A DNA stretch of 64,000 nt from JAHEJE01 sp965216335 (GTDB lineage: Bacteria > Pseudomonadota > Alphaproteobacteria > Rhizobiales > Aestuariivirgaceae): assembly GCA_965216335.1 (NCBI GenBank), contig OZ244154.1:2914001-2978000 (forward strand). Direction: 5' to 3'. Shown here one piece after another: positions 9,201 through 17,854 of this stretch (position 1 is its first letter; each line of letters opens with the position of its first letter). The translations under genes and the position numbers were made by a program. The notes under the pieces are model-generated. The model was not told the DNA's origin. It did no database searches and saw nothing but the letters and a program-made list of their open reading frames with translations.

Positions 9201-10280
9201 ATGTCGCACAACACCTTCGGTCATCTGTTCCGTGTCACCACGTTCGGCGAGAGCCATGGACCTGCGCTCGGCTGCGTCATCGACGGCTGCCCGCCGGGCA
9301 TTCAGTTGAGCGAAACCGACATCCAGCCCTTTCTCGACAAGCGCCGGCCGGGACAGTCGAAATATACGACGCAGCGGCGTGAGGCCGACTGTGTGCGCAT
9401 CCTGTCGGGCACCTTCGAGGACGACCGCACCGGCGGACCGGTAACCACCGGCACGCCGCTCTGCCTGCTGATCGAGAACACGGATCAGCGCTCGAAGGAT
9501 TACAGCGACATCCGTGAAAAGTTCCGCCCCGGCCACGCCGATTTCACATATCTGGCCAAGTACGGCGTGCGCGACTATCGCGGCGGCGGGCGGTCATCGG
9601 CGCGCGAGACGGCGGCCCGGGTGGCGGCAGGGGCCGTGGCGCGCAAGATCGTCCCGGGGGTGACCATTCGGGCCGGCATGGTGCAGATGGGGTCACACAA
9701 GACTGACAAGCGGGATTGGAACGCGGTCGTCAACAATCCGCTGTTCTGCCCCGATGCCGTGGCAGCCGCCGCCTGGGCCGACGAACTGGACGTCATTCGC
9801 AAGGCCGGGTCGTCGTGCGGTGCAGTGATCGAAGTCGTGGCATCGGGCGCTCCATCCGGTTGGGGTGCGCCCGTTTACGGCAAGCTCGACCAGGACCTGG
9901 CCAGCGCCATGATGAGCATAAATGCGGTCAAGGGCGTGGAGATCGGTGATGGCTTTGCCGCGGCCGCCCTGTCTGGCGAGGAGAACGCCGATGAGATCCG
10001 CATGGTGGATGGCAAGCCGCGGTTTCAGTCGAACCATGCCGGCGGCATCCTGGGCGGCATCTCGTCGGGCCAGGACATCGTCGTGCGCTTCGCCGTGAAG
10101 CCGACCTCGTCAATCCTGACGCCGCGCGAGACGGTGACAGCGGCCGGCGAGAACGCCGAGATCGTCACCAAGGGCCGCCACGACCCGTGCGTCGGCATTC
10201 GTGCCGTACCGGTCGGCGAGGCCATGATGGCCATCGTCCTGGCCGATCACCACCTGCGGCACCGGGCACAGACCGGCTAA
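9201..10280 (+). CDS. aroC: Chorismate synthase
   Basis: A 359-residue FMN-dependent chorismate synthase that converts 5-enolpyruvylshikimate 3-phosphate to chorismate, the last shikimate step. Visible signatures are GESHGPALGCVIDG at the start, RRPGQS, YRGGGRSSARET and the C-terminal GRHDPCVGIRAVPV with its flavin-contact residues. The length is normal. The other shikimate genes in this window, aroB and aroK, lie some 45 kb away. The next gene, the BacA-like transporter, begins 28 bases after the stop. Confidence 0.97.
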   Translation: MSHNTFGHLFRVTTFGESHGPALGCVIDGCPPGIQLSETDIQPFLDKRRPGQSKYTTQRREADCVRILSGTFEDDRTGGPVTTGTPLCLLIENTDQRSKDYSDIREKFRPGHADFTYLAKYGVRDYRGGGRSSARETAARVAAGAVARKIVPGVTIRAGMVQMGSHKTDKRDWNAVVNNPLFCPDAVAAAAWADELDVIRKAGSSCGAVIEVVASGAPSGWGAPVYGKLDQDLASAMMSINAVKGVEIGDGFAAAALSGEENADEIRMVDGKPRFQSNHAGGILGGISSGQDIVVRFAVKPTSSILTPRETVTAAGENAEIVTKGRHDPCVGIRAVPVGEAMMAIVLADHHLRHRAQTG

Positions 10281-10308
10281 CCAGCAAAACAAGAGAAGGA
10301 ACTATCTC

Positions 10309-11322
10309 ATGTTCCGTTCGTTCTTCCTCAACCGGCAATGGCTGCACTGGTCGCTGCTCGGTTCAGTGCTGATTCTGGGGGCGACCTGGTACAAGGTGCA
10401 ACTTGATGTCGATATCAACGAGTGGTTCGGCGCATTCTACAATCTGATCCAAAAGGCCCTCGGCAAACCCGGCAGTGTCACCATGGAGGAATACTTCGCC
10501 ACCCTGCTGACCTTCGGCAGGATCGCCGGCCTGTATGTCTTCATCGCCGTGGTGCTCGACTTCTACATCAAGCACTATGTGTTCCGCTGGCGTACGGCGA
10601 TGAACGACTTTTACATGTCACACTGGCCGGCAGTGCGCCATATCGAGGGTGCTTCGCAGCGGGTGCAGGAAGACACCATGCGCTTTGCCCGCATCATGGA
10701 AGGGTTGGGGGTGAATTTCATGCGCTCGATGATGACGCTTTTCGCCTTCCTGCCGATCCTTTGGGATCTGTCGAAGAACGTTACCGAGTTGCCATGGATC
10801 GGCCCGGTTGAGCATTCGCTGATCTATGTCGCAATCCTGTTTGCCCTGGCCGGAACCGTTCTCCTGGCGGTGATCGGCATCAAGCTGCCGGGGCTTGAGT
10901 TCAACAATCAGAAGGTCGAGGCCGCATACCGCAAAGAACTTGTTTATGGCGAAGATGACCATCTGCGGGCCGACGACCTCACTGCGCAGGCCCTGTTCAA
11001 CGACGTGCGCCGTAACTATTTCCGGCTGTTTTTTCACTACATGTATTTCGATGTCGCCAAGTGGAGCTATCTGCAATTTGGTGTGTTGGTGCCCTACGTG
11101 GCGCTTGGACCGACCATTGTAGGCGGAGCTGTGACCCTTGGCGTCATGCAACAGATCATCCGCGCTTTTGGCCGTGTGGAAAGCTCGTTCCAGTTTCTGG
11201 TGAATTCCTGGACGACGATTGTCGAACTCATGTCCGTCTACAAGCGGCTGAAGGCGTTTGAGCAACAGATCAGACTGATCGAACACCGCGATCCGGATGA
11301 ACCTCTGCCTCAATCAGCGTGA
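10309..11322 (+). CDS. SbmA/BacA-type peptide transporter, short form
   Basis: A 337-residue inner-membrane protein with very strong likeness to SbmA/BacA, which import antimicrobial peptides, bleomycin and nodule peptides by proton-driven uptake. Diagnostic segments: HYVFRWRTAMNDFYM, RHIEGASQRVQEDTMRF, KLPGLEFNNQKVEAAY, KELVYGEDD, YFRLFFHYMYF and SWTTIVELMSVYKRL. Known SbmA is about 406 residues. This one keeps the initial MFRSFF, then goes straight to the second membrane segment (QWLHWSLLGSVLI), so about 65-70 residues including the first helix are missing. The last two thirds are intact. Downstream of aroC, with room for its own ribosome site (AGAAGGAA). Confidence 0.88.
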   Translation: MFRSFFLNRQWLHWSLLGSVLILGATWYKVQLDVDINEWFGAFYNLIQKALGKPGSVTMEEYFATLLTFGRIAGLYVFIAVVLDFYIKHYVFRWRTAMNDFYMSHWPAVRHIEGASQRVQEDTMRFARIMEGLGVNFMRSMMTLFAFLPILWDLSKNVTELPWIGPVEHSLIYVAILFALAGTVLLAVIGIKLPGLEFNNQKVEAAYRKELVYGEDDHLRADDLTAQALFNDVRRNYFRLFFHYMYFDVAKWSYLQFGVLVPYVALGPTIVGGAVTLGVMQQIIRAFGRVESSFQFLVNSWTTIVELMSVYKRLKAFEQQIRLIEHRDPDEPLPQSA

Positions 11323-11346
11323 TCGACAGGTCTTGGCGGCCGTTCT

Positions 11347-12828
11347 CTATTCGACCAGAATAGCAGTCCCATCGCGGCGCGGATCGCCTGCACCGCTGAA
11401 TGAGCCATCAGGGTGGCGCATGACGGCATGGCAACCGCCGAAGAACATGTTGGGGTCCTGCCACACAAGATGATCGGTGAAGCACGCCATGAGGTCTTGG
11501 AGCACTTCGCGGCCAATATGGCCCTCGACATCAAGGTGCCGGTCCTCAACATGAATCCGCGCCGCCGATATCGCGTCCGGCAGTGCGCAACCGGCACCGG
11601 CGAGCTGGCACAGAACGTTGGCGAGCGCCGAACGGATGCGGTTCGAGCCGCCCGAGCCCAGGACTATGGTGCTGCCGTCTGCTGTGTCGGCGATCAGCGG
11701 GCACATCATCGAGGACAGCCGGCGGTCAGGTGGCCAGCCGGTGGCTCCAGCCGGGTTGACGTCCGCCTCGCCCAGCATATTGTTGGGCATGAAGCCGAGC
11801 CCGCCGGCAATCTCACCATTGCCTTCGCCGTTCGACACCGTAATGGCGCAGGCATTGCCAGCCGCATCGATGACCGAGACATGAGTCGTCCCGCGGTAAC
11901 TCTTCTGCCCGAAGGCAGCAAGCCGGCGGGCCAAACCGCTGTCCGGATCGCGCCGCGCACGATCAGTTTCATCCAGAGCCAGCGCGAAGGCCTGACCCGA
12001 CAAATCCTGCATGGCCGTGAGCGTATGAGCGATCAGAGTACCGCCGGCCGAAGGCGGTGGGTTGAGGCTGATGTCCAATCCGTAGAACGCCAGGGTTATC
12101 GGGCTTCGGCTCTCGACCTTGTACCCGGCGAAATCGCCGGACTGGAGATGGCCACGGCCTGCCATGCCGTTCAGGATGGCCGCGGCAGCGGTGTTCCGGT
12201 AGGCGGTCAAGCCATCGCGGGCCAACGCATCGAACAAGTCGGACAAGCCTGGATTGACAAACGGTTCGCCAGGAGAAATCAGGTGGCCATGTCGTGTGAA
12301 CAGGGCACGGCTGTCGGCGCTGGCCACGAGAATGGGGCCCACGATTGTTGCCAGCCGGTGCTGATAGGGCGTCATTTCGATGCCGTTTGCAGCGGCATCA
12401 CGGGCAGGTGCAATCAGGTCGCACATCGGCCATGTTCCGTATCCGTCCAGGAGATCGAACAGACCGGGCACGAAGCCGGGTGTGGCGCTCGACGCGTGAC
12501 CGATGTGGAAGGCCTGGGTCGCAGTGCCGAAATCGGCATGTACCTCGCGAAAATCCGTGGCATCAGGATTTTCCGACTTCGGCGTCTGGGCAAAGAAGTC
12601 AATTGCCCGTGTGGCGCCATCGGCCGTGCGGATCATTGCAAAGCCACCGCCGCCGGGAGATGCCAGAACGGGCTCGCACACACAGGCCATCCACGCCGCT
12701 GCAATCGCTGCGTCTATGGCGTTGCCGCCGTTGCGCAATACATCGCCCGCCACACCCGCCGTCAGCCGGTGGCCTGCCGCAACAGCGCCGTGGCGTTGCG
12801 CCGTCAATGGCGGTGCCCGCCCAGGCAA
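11347..12828 (-). CDS. Gamma-glutamyltransferase family protein
   Basis: An Ntn-hydrolase of the gamma-glutamyltranspeptidase family, about 490 residues. The autoprocessing/nucleophile threonine is in RGTTHVSVIDAAGN, the glycine-rich GGGGFAMI and LGSGGSNRIRSALANV loops bind the glutamyl group, and the N-terminal GGNAIDAAIAAAW is standard. No signal peptide is evident, so it may be cytoplasmic, unlike classical periplasmic GGT. There is no ATG. TTG at 12828 gives the longest form, while TTG at 12807 overlaps the betI stop (TTGA) and would be coupled. It shares a transcript with betI, which is unusual for betI. Confidence 0.85.
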   Translation of the reverse strand: MPGRAPPLTAQRHGAVAAGHRLTAGVAGDVLRNGGNAIDAAIAAAWMACVCEPVLASPGGGGFAMIRTADGATRAIDFFAQTPKSENPDATDFREVHADFGTATQAFHIGHASSATPGFVPGLFDLLDGYGTWPMCDLIAPARDAAANGIEMTPYQHRLATIVGPILVASADSRALFTRHGHLISPGEPFVNPGLSDLFDALARDGLTAYRNTAAAAILNGMAGRGHLQSGDFAGYKVESRSPITLAFYGLDISLNPPPSAGGTLIAHTLTAMQDLSGQAFALALDETDRARRDPDSGLARRLAAFGQKSYRGTTHVSVIDAAGNACAITVSNGEGNGEIAGGLGFMPNNMLGEADVNPAGATGWPPDRRLSSMMCPLIADTADGSTIVLGSGGSNRIRSALANVLCQLAGAGCALPDAISAARIHVEDRHLDVEGHIGREVLQDLMACFTDHLVWQDPNMFFGGCHAVMRHPDGSFSGAGDPRRDGTAILVE

Positions 12829-13391
12829 TGCTCGACATAGGCTTCGACCAGCGCCACGGCATGCTGCCGCGAGGGCGCCTTCGAGCCCAGGCCCTGGCGC
12901 AGGTAGATACCGTCGATGAGGGCGGCGATCGTTTCAGCCATTTCGCGGGCATCCCGGTCCAGAACCAACTCCCGCAGGCAGGCGACCAGGTTTGAATTCA
13001 GACGGCTGAAATAAATCCGCAGCAGCCGTGCGGCGGCATCGGAGCTCTGGGCGTAGTGATAAAACGTCAGCCAGGTCGAAACTGTTTCCGACTCGAACTG
13101 CTCGGGGCCGAAACTGGACAGGATGACCGCGGTCAGTTTCTGACGCGGCGTGTGGGCCTGCCGCAGAGCCTCGACCGTTGCCTGGCGCAGCTCGCTCAGC
13201 AGGTGCCGCATGGTGGCGACGATGAGCTGGTCCTTGCCGCCAAAGTAGTGATGCGCCAGCGCGGGCGACACACCGGCATGGCGGGCAATTTCGCTCATTG
13301 TGACTTCAAGCGACCCACGTTGATGGATCGCCTTTATGGCGGCGTTCATCAAGGCGGAACGCCTTTGCGGTTCGACGCTTGGCCGGGCCAT
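12804..13391 (-). CDS. betI: Choline-responsive TetR-type repressor
   Basis: A 195-residue TetR-family protein with close likeness to alphaproteobacterial BetI. The helix-turn-helix is MSEIARHAGVSPALAHHYFGGKDQL (about 32-56), followed by ATMRHLLSELR and the conserved SNLVACLRELV and IAALIDGIYLR of the ligand domain. BetI represses choline uptake and oxidation genes and is released by choline. A fitting palindromic operator lies 30 bases upstream in the divergent promoter region with the betaine-type transporter, so it probably controls both itself and that operon. betA, betB and betC are not in the window. Confidence 0.9.
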   Translation of the reverse strand: MARPSVEPQRRSALMNAAIKAIHQRGSLEVTMSEIARHAGVSPALAHHYFGGKDQLIVATMRHLLSELRQATVEALRQAHTPRQKLTAVILSSFGPEQFESETVSTWLTFYHYAQSSDAAARLLRIYFSRLNSNLVACLRELVLDRDAREMAETIAALIDGIYLRQGLGSKAPSRQHAVALVEAYVEHCLGGHRH

Positions 13392-13420
13392 GAAACATGC
13401 TCCAATCGGTCCAGGCTAAT

Positions 13421-13442
13421 ATTGATTGACTGATCAATCAAT
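13421..13442. promoter_or_regulatory. BetI operator palindrome
   Basis: ATTGATTGA, four bases CTGA, then TCAATCAAT: perfect 9-bp arms. The TTGATTGA/TCAATCAA core agrees with BetI sites known from proteobacterial bet genes. It is 30 bases before the betI start and about 176 before the ABC operon start, in a position to shut off both. Confidence 0.75.
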
Positions 13443-13617
13443 AAACGACTTGCGAATTGCACGATATGGTGCTTCGATAGCAGCGTTCGCACGCGGCTTC
13501 CAGTCCTCGAACGACGAGGGGGCGGTAGACCAAACTCAAAATGGGCTCTGCCGCGGTGCGGTTTGGATTGCAGTATCAGAAACATGTTCTACATTTGCAT
13601 GCTAAAGGGAGGAATGC

Positions 13618-14583
13618 ATGAAGCTCAACACCATCAAGTCACTCGCCACGGGCGCCGCCATGCTGGCGGCCGCCGCCCTGGCGCCACAGGCCCTTGCCGC
13701 TGAATCGGAAGACCCGATCAAGATCGCGATCAACGAATGGACCGGCCAGCACATCTCGGCCCACGTCACCGGAGAGCTACTGAAGAAGGCCGGCTACAAC
13801 GTCGAGTACGTCACTGCCGGCGCCGTGCCGCAGTTCGCCGCCATTGCCCAGGGCAACTTGCACCTGCAGCCGGAAACCTGGGACAACAATGTCGGCGACA
13901 TCTATCCGAAGGCCGTCGAAGCCGGTGACATCATCCAGGTCGGACCGCTCGGCCTGCAGCCGCGCGAGGGCTGGATCTATCCGCCGTACATGGAAGAAAA
14001 GTGTCCTGGCCTGCCGGCCGCCGATGCCCTGATCAAGTGCGCTCAGGCTTTTGGCACCGCCGAGACATTTCCCAACGGCCGCCTGATCACCTATCCGGCT
14101 GACTGGGGCACCCGCTCCAAGGACCTGGTGACCAATGCCGGCCTGCCGCTGGCCCCGGTTGCCGGCGGCAGCGAAGGGGCAATGATCGCCGAGCTCAAGA
14201 GCGCTTATGCCGCCAAGCAGCCGATGCTGATGATGTTCTGGGCGCCGCACTGGATATTTGCCGATCTCGACCTGAAGTGGATTGACCTTCCCGAAGCCGC
14301 GGCCGATTGCGACACCAATCCGGCGCCTGGCTTCAGCCCCGACAAGACCGGCGACTGCGGCTTTGCCCAGGCCAACATCGGCAAGATCGTCTGGAAGGGG
14401 TTCAAGGACAAGTGGCCCGGCGCCTACAAGGTGGTCGAGGCCGTCAGTATCGACAACGAGACCCAGAACCTGATGATGCTCGAGATCGACAACAAGGGCC
14501 GCAAGCTGGAAGAGGTCGTGGCCGAGTGGATCGCCAACAACGAGGCATCCTGGAAGCCGTGGGTCGACGCGGCCAAGATGTAA
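13618..14583 (+). CDS. Glycine betaine/choline-type ABC transporter, binding protein (system 1)
   Basis: A 321-residue periplasmic binding protein of the OpuAC/ProX class with a clear Sec signal peptide (LAAAALAPQALAA, cleavage about residue 27). Aromatic residues in NEWTGQH, PETWDNNV and MMFWAPHW could form the aromatic box that binds trimethylammonium groups. A strong GGGAGGA precedes the ATG. It is first of a three-gene operon (binding protein, ATPase, double permease) and is divergent from betI with the BetI operator between, so choline or betaine is the likely ligand. The exact ligand is inference. Confidence 0.88.
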   Translation: MKLNTIKSLATGAAMLAAAALAPQALAAESEDPIKIAINEWTGQHISAHVTGELLKKAGYNVEYVTAGAVPQFAAIAQGNLHLQPETWDNNVGDIYPKAVEAGDIIQVGPLGLQPREGWIYPPYMEEKCPGLPAADALIKCAQAFGTAETFPNGRLITYPADWGTRSKDLVTNAGLPLAPVAGGSEGAMIAELKSAYAAKQPMLMMFWAPHWIFADLDLKWIDLPEAAADCDTNPAPGFSPDKTGDCGFAQANIGKIVWKGFKDKWPGAYKVVEAVSIDNETQNLMMLEIDNKGRKLEEVVAEWIANNEASWKPWVDAAKM

Positions 14584-14619
14584 CGACCAGCATCATGGTT
14601 GAATGAACAGATAAAGAGC

Positions 14620-14642
14620 GGCGGATCGGGAGACGGTCCGCC
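14620..14642 (+). other. Stem-loop between binding-protein and ATPase genes
   Basis: GGCGGA, an 11-base loop, then TCCGCC, starting 37 bases after the binding-protein stop and followed by GTTTGCGTTT. It probably stabilises the upstream mRNA or causes partial termination, so that more binding protein than ATPase is made. Its presence also argues against the ATPase starting as early as 14599. Confidence 0.5.
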
Positions 14643-14691
14643 GTTTGCGTTTCAGCCCGTTGGGGGCGGGCCTAGGGAGGTGGGGAAAGAC

Positions 14692-15765
14692 GTGGGCAAT
14701 GCCAACAAAGACCGACCGGTCAAACTGTCGTGCCGCAATGTCTGGAAGATCTACGGTGACAATCCGGCGCAATTTTTTTCAGGCGGCAACGGCAAGGTCG
14801 ATAATGCGGAATCACACGCACAAGCCATCCGCGACAGCGGCCACATCGTCGCCTCGGCCAATGTCAGCTTCGATGTCCGCGAGGGCGAGATATTCGTCAT
14901 CATGGGGCTGTCCGGCTCCGGCAAGTCGACCATGGTGCGCTGCCTGTCGCGGCTGGTCGAACCGACCGCGGGCGAGGTTCTACTCGATGGCGACGACTTG
15001 TTGCGCAAGTCCGACACTGAACTGATCGAAATCCGCCGCCACAAGATGGGCATGGTGTTTCAGTCCTTCGGCCTGTTGCCTCATCTGAACGTCATCGAAA
15101 ACATCGCCTTCCCCTTGAAACTCCAGGGCGTACCGGTGGCCGAGCGCAAGGCGCGGGCGGAAAAGGTCATCGCCTTGGTCGGCCTAGAAGGCCGCGAGGA
15201 CAGCTACCCGCGGCAACTGTCCGGTGGCCAGCAGCAGCGCGTCGGCATTGCCCGCTCGCTTGCCGTCGAGCCCGATCTGTGGTTCCTCGATGAACCTTTC
15301 TCGGCCCTCGATCCGTTGATCCGTCGTCAGATGCAGGACGAGTTCCTGCGCATCCAGGAGATGCTACACAAATCCATCGTCTTCATCACCCACGACTTCC
15401 TCGAAGCCCTGCGCATTGCCGACCGCATGATGATCATGCGCGACGGGCTGGTGGTGCAGATGGGCACCCCGGCTGAACTGATCGTCAACCCGGCCGACGA
15501 CTATGTCGCCGAGTTCACCTCCGATGTCCCGATCACCCGCGTGTTGACCGCAGGCGACGTCGTCGACCGCAAAAAGAAGCCGACGGCCCGCATGCCACGC
15601 ATCGACCGGGCATGCACTGTTGAGGAGCTGCTGGGCCAGCTTGCCAACAATGCCGCCGGCGTCGCCGTGGTCGGAGACGATGGCGAATTGATCGGCGCCG
15701 CCACCGCGCAAGGCGTCATCGCCGCGCTTGCCTCCGAACCGGCACGCCAGGGAGAGCCCGGATGA
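14692..15765 (+). CDS. Glycine betaine-type ABC transporter ATPase (system 1)
   Basis: An ATPase of the ProV/OpuAA class. Walker A GLSGSGKST, Q-loop MVFQSFGLLPH, signature LSGGQQQR, Walker B LWFLDEP and H-loop FITHD are all intact. The C-terminal extension (about 280-357) has a single poorly conserved CBS-like region ending in VVGDDGELIGAAT. I start it at GTG 14692, which has GGGGAA six bases upstream. TTG 14599 would put a hairpin inside the coding region, and GTG 14680 is an alternative. The N-terminal 50 residues, including NPAQFFSGGNGKVDNA, are typical of this ATPase class. Its end overlaps the permease start by 4 bases. Confidence 0.88.
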   Translation: MGNANKDRPVKLSCRNVWKIYGDNPAQFFSGGNGKVDNAESHAQAIRDSGHIVASANVSFDVREGEIFVIMGLSGSGKSTMVRCLSRLVEPTAGEVLLDGDDLLRKSDTELIEIRRHKMGMVFQSFGLLPHLNVIENIAFPLKLQGVPVAERKARAEKVIALVGLEGREDSYPRQLSGGQQQRVGIARSLAVEPDLWFLDEPFSALDPLIRRQMQDEFLRIQEMLHKSIVFITHDFLEALRIADRMMIMRDGLVVQMGTPAELIVNPADDYVAEFTSDVPITRVLTAGDVVDRKKKPTARMPRIDRACTVEELLGQLANNAAGVAVVGDDGELIGAATAQGVIAALASEPARQGEPG

Positions 15766-17828
15766 GCCGCCTGTCGCGCAGCACTGTGGGTTGGGCCGCG
15801 CTCATCGCCGCAACGCTGATCCTGCTGGCGCTGCGCGGCCAGGCCGGCTGGCTGGTGGACTTTCCCAAGACCTGGACCCTGCCGCTGACCCCGTGGCTCA
15901 ACGACCTCATGAAGGAGGTGGTTGAACAGATCGGCTGGCTGTTCCGGGCGATTTCGGATGTTTTGGCCGTACCGCTCAAAGGTATCCAGCACCTGCTGCT
16001 GTGGCTGCCGTGGTCGGTCATCATCGTCGTCATCGCCGTTGCTGCCCATGCCGCATCCGGTTGGGGCCTGGTGGCCTTCTCGCTGGTTGCGCTCGGCTAC
16101 ATGGTCGTCGTCGGCTATTGGGATAAATCGATGAATTCACTGTCCCTGGTGGCGGTCTCGGTGCCTCTGGCCATCATAATTGGCTTCGGCTTCGGTGTAT
16201 GGGGGTTCATGTCGAAACGCTCCGAGCGCTGGATCATGCCGATGCTCGACCTGCTGCAGACCGTGCCGGCCTTCGCCTACATCATACCGATCGTATTGCT
16301 GTTCGGCTTCGGCCCGATCGTCGGCCTGATCGCCAGCATCCTGTTCGCCTTCCCGCCGATGGTGCGCAACACCATTCTCGGCCTCAAGCAGGTGCCCGCC
16401 GAGGTCATCGAATCCGGCCTTATGTCCGGCGCCACGCCGGTACAGCTGTTCTGGCAGGTCCGTATTCCGACCGCGCTCAAGCAACTGCTGCTCGGCATGA
16501 ACCAGACCACCATGGCGGCGTTCTCGATGATCATCATCGCCTCGATCATCGGCGGCACCGATGACATTGGTTGGGAGGTGACCAAGTACCTGCGCAAGGC
16601 CTCGTTCGGCGAATGCCTGCTGGCCGGCATCGTCATCGCTCTGCTCGCCATGGTGATGGACCGCATCACCGCCGGGCTTGCGACCCGCGATGTCGACACG
16701 CTGGCCGTCGACCAGAGTTTTTACGAACGTCACACCCACCTGGTTGTCGGCGCCGCTGCGGCGCTGGCGGCGTTCATCGCCTCACTGCTCTTTCCCGCGC
16801 TCGCCGACTGGCCGGAAGACTGGGCGTTCTATCCGGCCAGCGCGATGAACGCCTGGTTGTCAGGCTTCATCGTCGACTGGGCGGCGGTGATTGCCAAGCT
16901 TAAGGCGCTTAGCTTCTTCTACCTCATGCTGCCGGTGAAGATCGGACTGGAGAGAACCATCAGTCCTTTCTCCTGGGGCTTCGAGCTGACGGCCGTGCAT
17001 TCCATCGGCTATGCCGTCATCGCCGCCGCCCTGGTTGCCTATGCCTTTTCGCGCAAGGGCGCCGCTGCCGCCGTCGCCACCGCGTTCTTCGCCATCGTGC
17101 TCTATTTCGGCCTCACCGGCCTGCCCTGGGCCGCCTTCATCGCCATGGCGACCTATCTTGCCTGGCAACTGGGCGGCCGCAATCTGGCCATTGGCACCTT
17201 CGCCGGATTTGCCTTCCTGCTGCTTGCAGGCGTGTGGCCGCAGTCCATGCTGTCGATCTACCTCTGCGGCATTGCCGTCGCCATATCGTTCCTCATCGGC
17301 ACCGCCATCGGCATCGCGGCGTCGGAGGTCGATTGGGTTTCAGCGATCATGCGGCCGATCAACGACACTCTGCAGACCATGCCACAGTTCGTCATCCTCA
17401 TCCCCTTCGTGATGATCTTCAAGATCGGCGACTTCACCGCGCTCCTGGCGATCATCGCCTATGCCATCGTGCCGGCCATCCGCTATGCCGAGCACGGCCT
17501 GCGCTCGCTGCCCAAGGATGTGATCGAGGCGGCCACCTGCATGGGCTGCACCCGCTGGCAGCTGCTCTGGCAGGTCAAGCTGCCGCTTGCTCTGCCGGTC
17601 ATCATGCTGGGGCTCAACCAGACCATCATGTACGGCCTGGCCATGCTGGTGATCGCCGCCCTGGTCGGCACTTCCGGCCTCGGCCAGCAGGTCTACATCG
17701 GCCTCGGCGACGGCGACTTCGGCGTCGGCATCATCGCCGGTCTGGGAATGGCCATTATCGCCATGATCGCCGACCGCATGACCCAGGCCTGGAGCCGGGC
17801 CCGCCAGGAGGCATTCGGACTGGCGTAG
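15762..17828 (+). CDS. Glycine betaine-type ABC permease, tandem fusion (system 1)
   Basis: A 688-residue membrane protein that contains two complete binding-protein-dependent permease domains in one chain. The first EAA loop is VPAEVIESGLMSGATPVQ (about residues 212-229) and the second LPKDVIEAATCMGCTRWQ (about 583-600). Each is followed by the same LxLGMNQT/LGLNQT helix. Usual ProW or OpuAB proteins are 280-350 residues with one EAA loop and act as homodimers; here the dimer is covalent and its halves can diverge. It is the last gene of the operon and faces the permease of the second transporter across 26 bases. Confidence 0.88.
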   Translation: MSRLSRSTVGWAALIAATLILLALRGQAGWLVDFPKTWTLPLTPWLNDLMKEVVEQIGWLFRAISDVLAVPLKGIQHLLLWLPWSVIIVVIAVAAHAASGWGLVAFSLVALGYMVVVGYWDKSMNSLSLVAVSVPLAIIIGFGFGVWGFMSKRSERWIMPMLDLLQTVPAFAYIIPIVLLFGFGPIVGLIASILFAFPPMVRNTILGLKQVPAEVIESGLMSGATPVQLFWQVRIPTALKQLLLGMNQTTMAAFSMIIIASIIGGTDDIGWEVTKYLRKASFGECLLAGIVIALLAMVMDRITAGLATRDVDTLAVDQSFYERHTHLVVGAAAALAAFIASLLFPALADWPEDWAFYPASAMNAWLSGFIVDWAAVIAKLKALSFFYLMLPVKIGLERTISPFSWGFELTAVHSIGYAVIAAALVAYAFSRKGAAAAVATAFFAIVLYFGLTGLPWAAFIAMATYLAWQLGGRNLAIGTFAGFAFLLLAGVWPQSMLSIYLCGIAVAISFLIGTAIGIAASEVDWVSAIMRPINDTLQTMPQFVILIPFVMIFKIGDFTALLAIIAYAIVPAIRYAEHGLRSLPKDVIEAATCMGCTRWQLLWQVKLPLALPVIMLGLNQTIMYGLAMLVIAALVGTSGLGQQVYIGLGDGDFGVGIIAGLGMAIIAMIADRMTQAWSRARQEAFGLA

Positions 17829-17854
17829 TTCCGCCAGCCCGATCCGGATAGCGC

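Noticed and set aside
14599..14691. TTG start of the system 1 ATPase at 14599.
   Set aside because: It would place a perfect stem-loop within the coding sequence and lacks a good ribosome site; GTG 14692 is better supported.
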